NCBI RefSeq assembly: GCF_003586305.1
Contig: NZ_QXJI01000001.1
Coordinates: forward strand, 930,001 to 994,000
DNA from: Cognatilysobacter tabacisoli
GTDB lineage: Bacteria; Pseudomonadota; Gammaproteobacteria; Xanthomonadales; Xanthomonadaceae
DNA length: 64,000 nt
Direction of reading: 5' to 3'
In this document: piece after piece, positions 8,624 through 17,199 of the stretch
How the letters are laid out: every line of letters begins with the position of its first letter
Position numbering within the stretch: the first letter of the stretch is position 1
Notes under the pieces: model-generated
The model's database searches: none
The model's input: the letters and a program-made list of their open reading frames with translations, nothing else
What the model was told of the DNA's origin: nothing
Position numbers and translations under genes: made by a program

Positions 8624-9718
8624 TCAGCCCGCGTGGTTCGGCAGGCGGCGGCGCGAGCGGTGCATGAACAGCTCCGGCAGCGCGACCACGGCCTCGAACC
8701 ACGCCTGGTCCATGTCGCGTTCGATCGGCAGCCGGCGCAGCGAGAACAGCGTGTCCGGGCCGGGCCGGCTCGTGCCGGCGACGTAGCTGCACGCCATCTC
8801 GTAGCCGGCGGCGCGCGCGGCGGTTTCGACCTCGCGGTTGAACGCGTCGTGGCCACCGACCGGGTACGACACCACCTGCGCCGGCCGCCCGAGCTCGACG
8901 CCGATCCGGCGCCGCGATTCGACCAGCTCCGCCTTCATCAGCGCCGGCGGCAGCTTGGCCAGCATGCGGTGGTTGACCCCGTGCGAGCCGACCTCCATGC
9001 CGTTGTCCTGCATTTCGCGCAGCTGCGCCCACGTCATCGGCCGGCAGTCGGCGTGGCGATGCGGGATCGGCAGCCGCCACTCGCGCGCGAGCCGCGCGAT
9101 GATCCGCGCCTGGCTGCCTTCGTCCAGCCCCTTGAGGCGGTCGAGCACGTTCGCGGCGACGACACGGCGCTTGCCCAGGTCCGGCGGTAGCGCGCACGCG
9201 ATTTGCAGCTCCGGCAGCGACAGCGTGTCGGCCTCGGTCACGCACAGCATGTGCACCAGCCAGTCGTACGAGTACGGCACGCCGCTGTCGATGTGGCCGG
9301 TGGAGACGAAGAACATCGCCGACACGCCGAGGTCGTGCAGGATCGGATACGCCACGCGGTAGTTGTCGTCGTAGCCGTCGTCGAACGTCACCAGCACCGC
9401 GTTCCGGGGCAGGCGGCGGCCGGCGTACAGGCAGGCCAGCACCTCATCGAAGCGCATCGGATGGAAGCGGCGGCGGACCAGCGCCATCTGTTCGCGGAAG
9501 GACTCCGCCCACGCGCTGACCAGTTCGAGGTCGAAGCTGAAGCCCGGCGGCAGCGGCTCGAGCACGCGGTGGTAGGCGAGGATGCGCAGGTCGTCGCGCA
9601 GCATCGCGCGCGCCTGCGCCAGCGGCGGCAGCAAGCCGGCGCGGTGGCTGATACGCGCCAGCGCCTGCCGGCGTCCGCTGCTGGTGTGGATGGTCGTCGC
9701 CGGCGTGTCGTGGCGCAT
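8624..9718 (-). CDS. Polysaccharide deacetylase family protein (CE4)
   Basis: 364 residues. Domain order: an LAYHRV opening, the catalytic TFDDGYDDNY, GSHGVNHRML (metal-binding H-x3-H), and SYPVGGHDAFN near the C terminus. An insertion between motifs 1 and 2 carries a Trp-containing segment (SYDWLVHML), as in exopolysaccharide-locus deacetylases. The start at 9718 is preferred over an ATG 36 bases upstream because it gives the usual short N terminus. It is the first gene of the minus-strand operon; its promoter must lie in 9719-9955, shared with the divergent methyltransferase. Confidence 0.88.
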   Translation of the reverse strand: MRHDTPATTIHTSSGRRQALARISHRAGLLPPLAQARAMLRDDLRILAYHRVLEPLPPGFSFDLELVSAWAESFREQMALVRRRFHPMRFDEVLACLYAGRRLPRNAVLVTFDDGYDDNYRVAYPILHDLGVSAMFFVSTGHIDSGVPYSYDWLVHMLCVTEADTLSLPELQIACALPPDLGKRRVVAANVLDRLKGLDEGSQARIIARLAREWRLPIPHRHADCRPMTWAQLREMQDNGMEVGSHGVNHRMLAKLPPALMKAELVESRRRIGVELGRPAQVVSYPVGGHDAFNREVETAARAAGYEMACSYVAGTSRPGPDTLFSLRRLPIERDMDQAWFEAVVALPELFMHRSRRRLPNHAG

Positions 9719-9955
9719 GGTGTTCCGTATCGAAGGCCCCTGACCCGGACGCACGTCCGGCCCTGCCCGCCACGTCGCGCCTGGCGGGGCATGCGATGTC
9801 GCGGGTCACTGCAATGAACGCGAACGGGCACGGCGACAGGACGCCGAGGCCGGATTGCCGCAGCGACTGCGTTCTCTGCAGCACAGGGCGGTTCGACCGG
9901 GTGCACGCGACGCAGCGGGCGCGACGACGCCCGGCCACCGCCATCTGGGGATCCC

Positions 9956-10567
9956 GTGTTCGAGACATTCGGCCAACAGCTGACCAAGGCACGGCGCCGC
10001 CTGTGGATGAAGTACGCCCTGCGCGGCGTCGGCGGCAGCGACAACCACGCCCGGCTCGACCTCGCGTACAGCGTCGAGGACCCGTGGAACATGGCGTCCG
10101 AACTCGAGCGCGCGCGCTTCGAGGCCACCAACCGGGTGATCGAACGCGCGTTCGGCCGGGTCGGCTCGGTGCTCGAGCTCGGCTGTGGCGAAGGCCACCA
10201 GACCGAGTACCTCGCGCGGCTGAGCGACGCGCAGTACGGCGTCGACGTCAGCCAGCAGGCGGTCGAGCGCGCGCGCCGGCGCTTGCCGGGCGCCCAGTTC
10301 GCCGCGACCGACGTCTTCGGCCAGCCGTGGGGCGACGACGCCGGGCGCTTCGACCTGGTCACCGCGTGCGAGGTCCTCTACTACCTCAGCGATCCGGCGG
10401 CGACGCTCGAGCGCATGCGCCACCTCGGCCGCGCCGGGCTGGTGACGTTCTTTGCCCCGGCCGCACGCCGCGTCGGCCCGCACCTGGACGCGATCCCGGG
10501 CGTGCAGAAGGACTGGATGTGCCACGGCGGCACCGCGTGGCTGGTCGGCTGGTGGCGCAATGGCTGA
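9956..10567 (+). CDS. SAM-dependent methyltransferase, NodS-like
   Basis: 203 residues from a GTG start. The SAM-binding motif I is VLELGCGEGHQTEYL, with an acidic DV after strand 2 and FDLVTACEVLYYL as motif IV/post-I. The phrase YSVEDPWNMAS upstream resembles NodS-type methyltransferases that act on amino sugars. It is the first gene of a plus-strand operon and overlaps the next gene by 8 bases (10560-10567). A role in N- or O-methylating a glycan sugar is inferred from context. Confidence 0.85.
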   Translation: MFETFGQQLTKARRRLWMKYALRGVGGSDNHARLDLAYSVEDPWNMASELERARFEATNRVIERAFGRVGSVLELGCGEGHQTEYLARLSDAQYGVDVSQQAVERARRRLPGAQFAATDVFGQPWGDDAGRFDLVTACEVLYYLSDPAATLERMRHLGRAGLVTFFAPAARRVGPHLDAIPGVQKDWMCHGGTAWLVGWWRNG

Positions 10568-11765
10568 CCGGCGCGACAGCCTCGTCGGCTGCGGCGTGGT
10601 GTATTTCGGCAACGACTGGCACGCCGAGAACCGCACCAGCAGCCACCACGTCGCGCTGCGGCTGTCGGCGACGATGCCGGTGCTGTACGTCGACTCGCCG
10701 GGCATGCGCGCGCCCGGCGGCTCCGGACGCGACCTGCGCAAGGCCATGCGCAAGCTCGCCGCGAGCCTGCGCCCGCCGCAGCACGTCGGCGGCAACCTGT
10801 GGCGCTGCACGGTCCCGCAGCTGCCGTTCCGGCGGGTGCCGGGCGTCGCGCTGTTCAACCGGCTGTTCTCGCGCTGGGCGGTGCGCCGCGCGATGCGCCA
10901 CGTCGGGATCGGCCGGTGCCTGTCGTGGTTCGTCGTGCCGCACCCGGGCTTCCTCGCCGGCCACCTCGGCGAGGACCTGTGCGTCTACTACTGCATCGAC
11001 GACTACGCGGCCCACCCCGGCGTCGATGCCGACGCGATCGCCGCGTGCGACCTGGCGCTGACCCGCGCCGCCGACCTGGTGTTCGTGGCGCCGCCGGCCC
11101 TGGTGGCCGGCAAGCAGCGACTCAATCCGCACACCGTGTTCGCCCCGCACGGCGTCGACGCGGCGCTGTTCGCGCAGGCGCAGTCGCCCGCCACGCCGGT
11201 GCCGGACGAGGCGCTCGCCTTGGACGGGCCCGTCGTCGGCTACTTCGGCTCGATCCACGACTGGATCGACATCGAGCTGATCGACTGGCTCGCCGCACAG
11301 CGCCCGCAATGGAGCTTCCTGCTGGTCGGCCACTGCGCCACCGACGTGTCCGCGCTGCGCGCGCGCCCCAACGTGCACCTCGCCGGTGCCCGCCCCTACC
11401 CCACGCTGCCCCAGTGGGCCAAGCGTTTCGACGTCGCCATGATCCCCTACCGCCTCAACCGCCAGGTCGCCCATGCCAATCCCCTCAAGCTGCGCGAGTA
11501 CCTCGCGACCGGAAAGCCGGTCGTGAGCGTCCGCAACCCCGAGATCGACAAGTTCGCCGGCCTCGTCCACGTGGTCGAGGGGCGCGACGCATTCCTCGCC
11601 GCGCTCGAGCGCGCGATCGCCGTCGACAGCGCCAGCGCGATCGCCGCGCGCATGGCCGCCGTCGCCGAACAGACCTGGGAGCGTCGGGTCGACGACGTAC
11701 TCGACACCGTCGCCCGCGCGCTGCCGGCCCCTGCTCCGGCCCCGCTCGCCGAGGCCGTTCGATGA
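10560..11765 (+). CDS. Glycosyltransferase (GT4-like, TuaH-type)
   Basis: 401 residues. It begins with VVYFGNDWHAENRTSSHH and VLYVDSPGMRAP, then has a GT-B C-terminal half with VFAPHGVD, VGYFGSIHDW and AMIPYRLN followed by NPLKLREYLATGKPVV, the donor-site loop of group 1 transferases. The layout matches TuaH-like enzymes. The ATG sits inside the end of the methyltransferase gene, so translation is probably coupled. The longer frame upstream is an out-of-register extension and was not used. Confidence 0.85.
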   Translation: MADRRDSLVGCGVVYFGNDWHAENRTSSHHVALRLSATMPVLYVDSPGMRAPGGSGRDLRKAMRKLAASLRPPQHVGGNLWRCTVPQLPFRRVPGVALFNRLFSRWAVRRAMRHVGIGRCLSWFVVPHPGFLAGHLGEDLCVYYCIDDYAAHPGVDADAIAACDLALTRAADLVFVAPPALVAGKQRLNPHTVFAPHGVDAALFAQAQSPATPVPDEALALDGPVVGYFGSIHDWIDIELIDWLAAQRPQWSFLLVGHCATDVSALRARPNVHLAGARPYPTLPQWAKRFDVAMIPYRLNRQVAHANPLKLREYLATGKPVVSVRNPEIDKFAGLVHVVEGRDAFLAALERAIAVDSASAIAARMAAVAEQTWERRVDDVLDTVARALPAPAPAPLAEAVR

Positions 11766-13900
11766 GCGCGGTCGTGGCCGACAGCGCGCGCCCGCGCCTG
11801 CGCGCGGCGGTGATCGGCGCCGGCTACGTCGCCTCGCACCACCTCGCTGCGCTGAAGGCGCTGGACTTCGTCGACATCGTCGGCGTCTGCGACACCAACC
11901 TCGACGCCGCCCGCGCGTTGGCCGCGAAGTTCGGTGGCCAGGCCGTGGCGCGGGCCGCCGAGCTCGAATCGCTGCACCCGGACCTCGTCCACGTGCTGAC
12001 CCCGCCGTCGAGCCACGCTGCGCTGGCGATCCAGGCGCTGGCGATGGGCGCGCACGTGCTGGTCGAGAAGCCGATGGCCGACACGGTCGCCGACTGCGAG
12101 GCGATGATCGCCGCGGCCCGCACCGCCGGGCGCACCCTCGGCGTCAACCACTCGGACCTGTTCGACCCGGTCGTCGAGCAGGCGCTGGAGGCCGTCCGCG
12201 CCGGGCGGATCGGCGAGGTCGTGTCGGTCGACATCGTGCGCAATTCCGACTACCCGCCGTACGCCGGCGGTCCGCTGCCGGGCACGGTCGCGCAGGGTTC
12301 GTACCCCTTTCGCGACCTCGGCGTGCACGGCCTCTACACGCTCGAGGCCTTCCTCGGCCGGCTGTCGGCACCGCAGGTCACCTACCAGGCCAGCGGCCGC
12401 GACCCGAACCTGCCGTTCGACGAATGGCAGGCGGTGGTGGTCGGTGCGCGCGGCGTCGGCCGGCTGCTGCTGTCGTGGAACGCGCGGCCGATGGAGAACC
12501 GGCTGGTCGTGCGCGGCACCGAGGGCATCATCGAGGTCGACCGCTTCCTGCAGACCTGCAGCGTCCGGCGCGTGCTGCCGGGACCGAAGTTCGTCGGCAT
12601 CGTCGCCGGCGCGTTCCTGGCTGCCGCGCGCGGCGTGGTGCAGATCCCGCTGAGCGTGCTGCGCTTCGCGACCGGCCGCCTGAAGCCGTCGCCGGGCATC
12701 CGCCGCGGCGCCGCCGAGTTCGCGATGGCGGTCCGCGACGGCCGCCCTGCGCCGTTCGGCGCCGACGACGCGCTGCGCATCGCCGCGCTGCTCGCGCCCG
12801 CCTGCGAGACGCCCGACCGCGAACGCAGCGCGCAGCTGCAGGCGCGGCTGGCGCCGCTGCCGCCGGCGGACGTGCTCGTCACCGGCGCCGGCGGATTCCT
12901 CGGCCGCGCGGTCGTCGCGGCCCTGCGCGGGCGCGGCCAGCGCGTGCGCGTGCTTGTTCGCCGGCCGCTGGCCGAATACGCCAAGGCCGGCGACATGCAG
13001 GTCGTCGTCGGCGACCTCGGCGATCCGGCGATCGTCGACCACGCGGTCGCCGGGGTCGGCACCGTCTACCACGTTGGCGCCGCGATGCGCGGCGGCCCGC
13101 GCGAGTTCGAGGCCGGCACGGTCTGGGGCACGCGCAACGTCGTCGACGCGTGCCTGGCGCACGGCACCCAGCGGCTGGTCCACGTCAGCTCGCTGAGCGT
13201 GCTCGACCACGCCGGCCGCGACCCGGCCACGCCGGTCACCGAGGCGTCGGCCCTCGAACCCCACCCGGACTGGCGCGGCGCGTACACGCAGACCAAGGGC
13301 ACCGCCGAAGCGTGCGTCCTGTCGGCGATCGAACGCCGCGGCCTGCCGGCCACGGTCGTGCGCCCCGGCCAGATCTTCGGGCCCGGCGCCGAGCGCAGCA
13401 CGCCGAATGGCACGCTGGCGCTGGCCGGCCGCTGGGTGGCGGTCGGCCCGACGTCGCGGACGATCCCGCTGGTGTACGTCGACGACGTGGTCGACGCCGT
13501 GCTGCTGGCCGGGACGCGCCCCGAGGCGCTCGGCCGCGTATTCAACGTGGTCGATCCGACCCCGATCGCGCAGCGCGACTACCTCGCCGCCTGCCAGCGG
13601 CGGTTCGGGCCGGAGTTGCGGCTCGTGCACGCGCCGACGTGGGTGTTCCTCGCGCTGGCGACCGCCGTCGAGCTGCTCGGCAAGGCGCTCAACCGCGCCG
13701 TGCCGCTGACCCGCTACCGCGTGCGCTCGCTGCGGCCGCTGGCGAACTTCGACCTCACCGCAGCGCGCGACGTGCTCGGCTGGCAGCCGCGCATCGGCGT
13801 GCGGCGCGGCATGGAGCGCACGTTCGGCAACCAGCCGCCGCGGCAGGCGACCGCCCCGGCGGCGGCCGCGGCCTCAGGCCGGCCGGGGATTGATGCCTGA
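11762..13900 (+). CDS. Bifunctional Gfo/Idh/MocA oxidoreductase - NAD-dependent epimerase (SDR) fusion
   Basis: 712 residues in one uninterrupted frame. Residues about 12-360 form a Gfo/Idh/MocA unit: Rossmann motif VIGAGYVASHHL, catalytic EKPMADT and a C-terminal alpha/beta domain. From about residue 370 a second Rossmann fold begins (VLVTGAGGFLGRAVV), with HVSSLSVLD and the YTQTK (YxxxK) catalytic pair of extended SDRs. Both halves keep their cofactor motifs, so a two-step oxidation/epimerisation or reduction of a nucleotide sugar is plausible. The ATG overlaps the upstream stop (ATGA). The last 27 bases overlap the convergent methyltransferase gene. Confidence 0.9.
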   Translation: MSAVVADSARPRLRAAVIGAGYVASHHLAALKALDFVDIVGVCDTNLDAARALAAKFGGQAVARAAELESLHPDLVHVLTPPSSHAALAIQALAMGAHVLVEKPMADTVADCEAMIAAARTAGRTLGVNHSDLFDPVVEQALEAVRAGRIGEVVSVDIVRNSDYPPYAGGPLPGTVAQGSYPFRDLGVHGLYTLEAFLGRLSAPQVTYQASGRDPNLPFDEWQAVVVGARGVGRLLLSWNARPMENRLVVRGTEGIIEVDRFLQTCSVRRVLPGPKFVGIVAGAFLAAARGVVQIPLSVLRFATGRLKPSPGIRRGAAEFAMAVRDGRPAPFGADDALRIAALLAPACETPDRERSAQLQARLAPLPPADVLVTGAGGFLGRAVVAALRGRGQRVRVLVRRPLAEYAKAGDMQVVVGDLGDPAIVDHAVAGVGTVYHVGAAMRGGPREFEAGTVWGTRNVVDACLAHGTQRLVHVSSLSVLDHAGRDPATPVTEASALEPHPDWRGAYTQTKGTAEACVLSAIERRGLPATVVRPGQIFGPGAERSTPNGTLALAGRWVAVGPTSRTIPLVYVDDVVDAVLLAGTRPEALGRVFNVVDPTPIAQRDYLAACQRRFGPELRLVHAPTWVFLALATAVELLGKALNRAVPLTRYRVRSLRPLANFDLTAARDVLGWQPRIGVRRGMERTFGNQPPRQATAPAAAAASGRPGIDA

Positions 13901-14704
13901 CGCCGGCCCGTACTGCGCCGGGCGACGCACGAGGTACTGCTGCCACGGCAGCAGGTAGCGGGCGACCGGCGCGGCCCACGCCACGCGACGCAGCAGCGGG
14001 TGCCGCTCGAACCGCTGCCGCGCCAGCGGCGCCTCGGCGTTACCGTCGCGCAGCGTGCGCAGCGCCGGCGACCACGGCGGGCTCGACCACGGGTAGCCCG
14101 GCGTGCGGCGGATGTCGCCCGCCCAGCGGCGCGAGTGGTACTCGCGCAGCCGGAACGGGCTCGGCGTGGCGACGAACACGTGGCCGCCGGGCCGCACCAG
14201 CCGCAGCAGCTCGCCGATGAAGCGCTGGCGCGACGCGCCGGCCGAGATGAACTCGAGCACCGACACGCAGGTGACGAGGTCGAACGTCGCGTCGGCGAAC
14301 GGCAGCAGCGCGCCGGGGACGACCGGGCGGAACTGGATGCGGTCCTCGCCCAGCCCGTGGGCCTGCGCGCGCACGCGCGCGGCGCGCAGGGTGGTCTCGT
14401 TGATGTCGACGCCGACGACCCGCGCAGGCTCCAGTCCCGACGTGGCCAGCGCCACCGCGGTGCCGCCGGTGCCGCAGCCGACGTCGAGGATGCTGCCGAC
14501 CTGGCCGACGTGCGGCTCGAGCAGCGCGCACAGGCCGCGACGGTGCAGTTCGACCCGGTGGATCTCGCGTTCGACGAAGCGCGGGGCGACCGCCGCGGGC
14601 TGTTCGGAGTCGTAGCTGCCCAGGTGGGCGGAATCGTGGATGTCGCGGGCGCCGGCGCCCTGCCCGAGCAGGGCGACGAACTGGCTGAGGTAAGGCTCCT
14701 GCAT
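13874..14704 (-). CDS. SAM-dependent methyltransferase
   Basis: 276 residues. SAM motif I is ILDVGCGTGGTAVAL, followed by VVGVDINE and the post-motif FDLVTCVSVLEFI, then LLRLVRPGGHVFVATPSP as in class I Methyltransf_11 proteins. The substrate is unknown; the setting among glycan genes suggests sugar or lipid-carrier methylation. Its end overlaps the end of the convergent fusion gene by 27 bases. The acyltransferase gene lies on the same strand downstream. Confidence 0.85.
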   Translation of the reverse strand: MQEPYLSQFVALLGQGAGARDIHDSAHLGSYDSEQPAAVAPRFVEREIHRVELHRRGLCALLEPHVGQVGSILDVGCGTGGTAVALATSGLEPARVVGVDINETTLRAARVRAQAHGLGEDRIQFRPVVPGALLPFADATFDLVTCVSVLEFISAGASRQRFIGELLRLVRPGGHVFVATPSPFRLREYHSRRWAGDIRRTPGYPWSSPPWSPALRTLRDGNAEAPLARQRFERHPLLRRVAWAAPVARYLLPWQQYLVRRPAQYGPASGINPRPA

Positions 14705-14746
14705 GACGCGTGCACTCCAGGGTTCAACGCACCGGCCCGCTCCGGC

Positions 14747-15790
14747 TCACGCATCGGCCCCCGAGGCTGCGGGTTCCAGCGCGGTCCGTGACCGCGCCTG
14801 CCACGATGTACGGATCAGCTGCAGCGCCGGGCGCTCGACCAGCCGGTTCAATGCGGTCGCCAGCCCGAACATCACCGCGACCGTCAGTACCACCGCGAGC
14901 ACCGGGGCCACGCCGTGGTGCTCGAGCCAGTGGATCAGCACGAACCCGATCGACTGGTGCAGCAGGTACAGCGCGTACGAGATCGCGCCCAGCCACGCCA
15001 GCGGCGCCAGCCGCAGCCAGCGCAGCCGGCCGGCGACGAACAGGGCGAAGATCGCCGTGCACACGGCGGCGACGAGGAAGTACTTGGGCGGGTATGCCAC
15101 CGCGATGGCCAGCAGGCACAGGCCGAGCATCGCGACGTCACGACGGTCCTGCCCGTCGGTGGCGTGCAGCCGGTAGAACAGGATCCCGATCGCGAAGAAC
15201 GGGATGTGGCGCAGGATCAGCACCTCGCGCGCCAGGTACGAGAAGTGCAGCCCGAGCTTGGTGCACAGCCCGTACGCGACCGCCAGCGCCAGCCAACCGG
15301 CGATGATCAGCCGGATCCGCTTCAGCTGGCCCAGCGCGAACCACGCCAGCATCTGCGCGTAGAACAGCAGCTCGACCTCGAGCGTCCAGTACGAACCGTC
15401 GAGCTGCTCGGCGCCGAGCAGGTCCTGCACCATCGTCAGGTCCAGCAGCAGGTCGCGCAGCGGCAGGCGCTGGCCCGGCAGGCCGATGGTGTAGACCACG
15501 GCCGCGGTGACGGCCATTGCCGCCCAGTACGCCGGGAACAGCCGCGAGAAGCGCGAGACGACGAAATCCATGGCCGTGCGCGTGCGCTGCAGGGTCATGA
15601 AGATCACGAACCCGCTGATCAGGAAGAACAGGTGCACGCCGTAGTTGCCGACCGGAAAGCCGACGCCCAGCGGCTGCACGTGGCCGACCTGTGCTTCGTA
15701 GTGCGTCGTGTAGTGGAACGCCACGACCGCCAGCGCCGCCAAGCCGCGCAGCGCGTCCAGTTCCACCACCCTTCCCGCCGATGACTGCAT
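14747..15790 (-). CDS. Acyltransferase family 3 (membrane O-acyltransferase)
   Basis: 347 residues with about ten membrane helices. The opening LDALRGLAALAVVAFHYTTHY carries the family's catalytic R/H signature, and FSRLFPAYW is the RxxRxxPxYW-type motif. Members transfer acetyl or other acyl groups to surface sugars at the cytoplasmic membrane. It is probably responsible for O-acylation of the glycan. The ATG at 15790 is the first in-frame start consistent with the family N terminus; a divergent glycosyltransferase begins 162 bases away. Confidence 0.9.
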   Translation of the reverse strand: MQSSAGRVVELDALRGLAALAVVAFHYTTHYEAQVGHVQPLGVGFPVGNYGVHLFFLISGFVIFMTLQRTRTAMDFVVSRFSRLFPAYWAAMAVTAAVVYTIGLPGQRLPLRDLLLDLTMVQDLLGAEQLDGSYWTLEVELLFYAQMLAWFALGQLKRIRLIIAGWLALAVAYGLCTKLGLHFSYLAREVLILRHIPFFAIGILFYRLHATDGQDRRDVAMLGLCLLAIAVAYPPKYFLVAAVCTAIFALFVAGRLRWLRLAPLAWLGAISYALYLLHQSIGFVLIHWLEHHGVAPVLAVVLTVAVMFGLATALNRLVERPALQLIRTSWQARSRTALEPAASGADA

Positions 15791-15952
15791 GCCCGACACG
15801 CGCCCCACCCGACCCCGACGCCGCGCCGGCGCCCATGCCGCGATACAACGCGGGGCCGCATCCAATCCGGGCATCCCTCGCGCGGGTGAACCCGAACCGT
15901 TAAGCCCGCACCCGGGGTACCTTTCGTGCCGACGCATCCGGGAGGGCGGCGC

Positions 15953-17131
15953 GTGCGGATCCTGGTGGTGACCTCGCAGTTCCCGATCGCCGGCGAGCCG
16001 ACCCGCGGCCGGCCGATCCACCAGACCGTGCGCGAACTGTCGCAGCTGGCCGAGGTCCGCGTGGTCAGCCCGGTGGCCCGCTACCCGGCGTGGGCGCAGC
16101 CGCGCAGCTACCTGTTCCGCAGCGCCGAGCCGCTCGCCGTCGAGGGCTGCGAAGTCGAGTACGTCGCCTACCCCGCGCTGCCGGTGGTCTCGCGCCCGTT
16201 CAACGGGGCGCTGTGCGCCCGCGCGATCGCCGGACCGATGGCGCGCTTCGCCCCGGACGTGGTGCTGTCGTACTGGCTCTACCCCGACGCGTACGGGGCG
16301 ATGCACGCGGCCGAACGACAGGGGCTGCCGTGGGTGGCCGGCGCGCGCGGCTCGGACATCCGCGTGCGCGATCCGCTGAGCCGGCACCTGACCCGGCGCG
16401 TCGTCGCACGCGCGCACCGGCTGCTGGTCGTCAGCGACGACCTGCGCCGGCTCGCGATCGCGCAGTACGGCGCCGATCCGGCCCGCACCCATGCGATTCC
16501 GAACGGCTGCAACGCCGCGATCTTCCACCCAGCCGACCGCGCCGCGGCGCGCCAGCAGCTCGGGATTCCGGCCGACGCCCAGCTGGTGCTCTATGTCGGC
16601 CGGCTGGTGCCGGAGAAGGGCCTGCGCGAGCTGTTCGACGCGGCCGACGCGATGGCCGCCACCCACCCGGACCTGCAGCTCGCGCTGGTCGGCGACGGTC
16701 CGATGCGCGGCGAGCTTGAACAGCGCGCCGCCAGCGCCGCGCTCCCGGTCCTGCTCCCGGGGGCGCAATCGGCCACCGACGTGGCCACGTGGATGAGCGC
16801 GGCGGACGTCGTCACCCTGCCGAGCTATTCGGAAGGCCACCCGAACGTGCTCGTCGAAGCCCTCGCGTGCGGGCGCCCGGTGGTCGCCACCGACGTCGGC
16901 GGCATCCCGGAGGTGGTCGATGCCGGCTGCGGCGAGCTCGTCCCTCCGCGCGATGCCCACGCGCTCGCGCTCGCGCTCGGCAGCGTGCTGTCGCGGTCGT
17001 GGGATGCGAACGCGCTCGCGGCGCGCTTTTCGCGCGACTGGCGCAGCGTCGCGCGCGAGACGCTGCGCGTCTGCGAGGACGCGCGGGCGCGCCCCGCTGG
17101 CCGTCTGGCGGCCTCCTCCACGTTCTCCTGA
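15953..17131 (+). CDS. Glycosyltransferase group 1 (GT4)
   Basis: About 392 residues. It starts VRILVVTSQFPIAGEPTRGRP, followed by GARGSDIRV, VSDDLRRLA, IPNGCN, YVGRLVPEKGL and the EX7E-type PSYSEGHPNVLVEALACG. The GTG at 15953 is chosen because GGAGGG at 15941-15946 stands 6 bases before it; another GTG at 15926 would place that sequence inside the gene. It is expected to use a nucleotide-sugar donor in assembly of the repeat unit. AsnB-like and methyltransferase genes follow on the same strand. Confidence 0.9.
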   Translation: MRILVVTSQFPIAGEPTRGRPIHQTVRELSQLAEVRVVSPVARYPAWAQPRSYLFRSAEPLAVEGCEVEYVAYPALPVVSRPFNGALCARAIAGPMARFAPDVVLSYWLYPDAYGAMHAAERQGLPWVAGARGSDIRVRDPLSRHLTRRVVARAHRLLVVSDDLRRLAIAQYGADPARTHAIPNGCNAAIFHPADRAAARQQLGIPADAQLVLYVGRLVPEKGLRELFDAADAMAATHPDLQLALVGDGPMRGELEQRAASAALPVLLPGAQSATDVATWMSAADVVTLPSYSEGHPNVLVEALACGRPVVATDVGGIPEVVDAGCGELVPPRDAHALALALGSVLSRSWDANALAARFSRDWRSVARETLRVCEDARARPAGRLAASSTFS

Positions 17132-17199
17132 GTCGATCGGCCGGTACGCCGCGCCGACACGCGGCCACCGGCCGCACGAACCCAGGGAGCGGTACGAAC

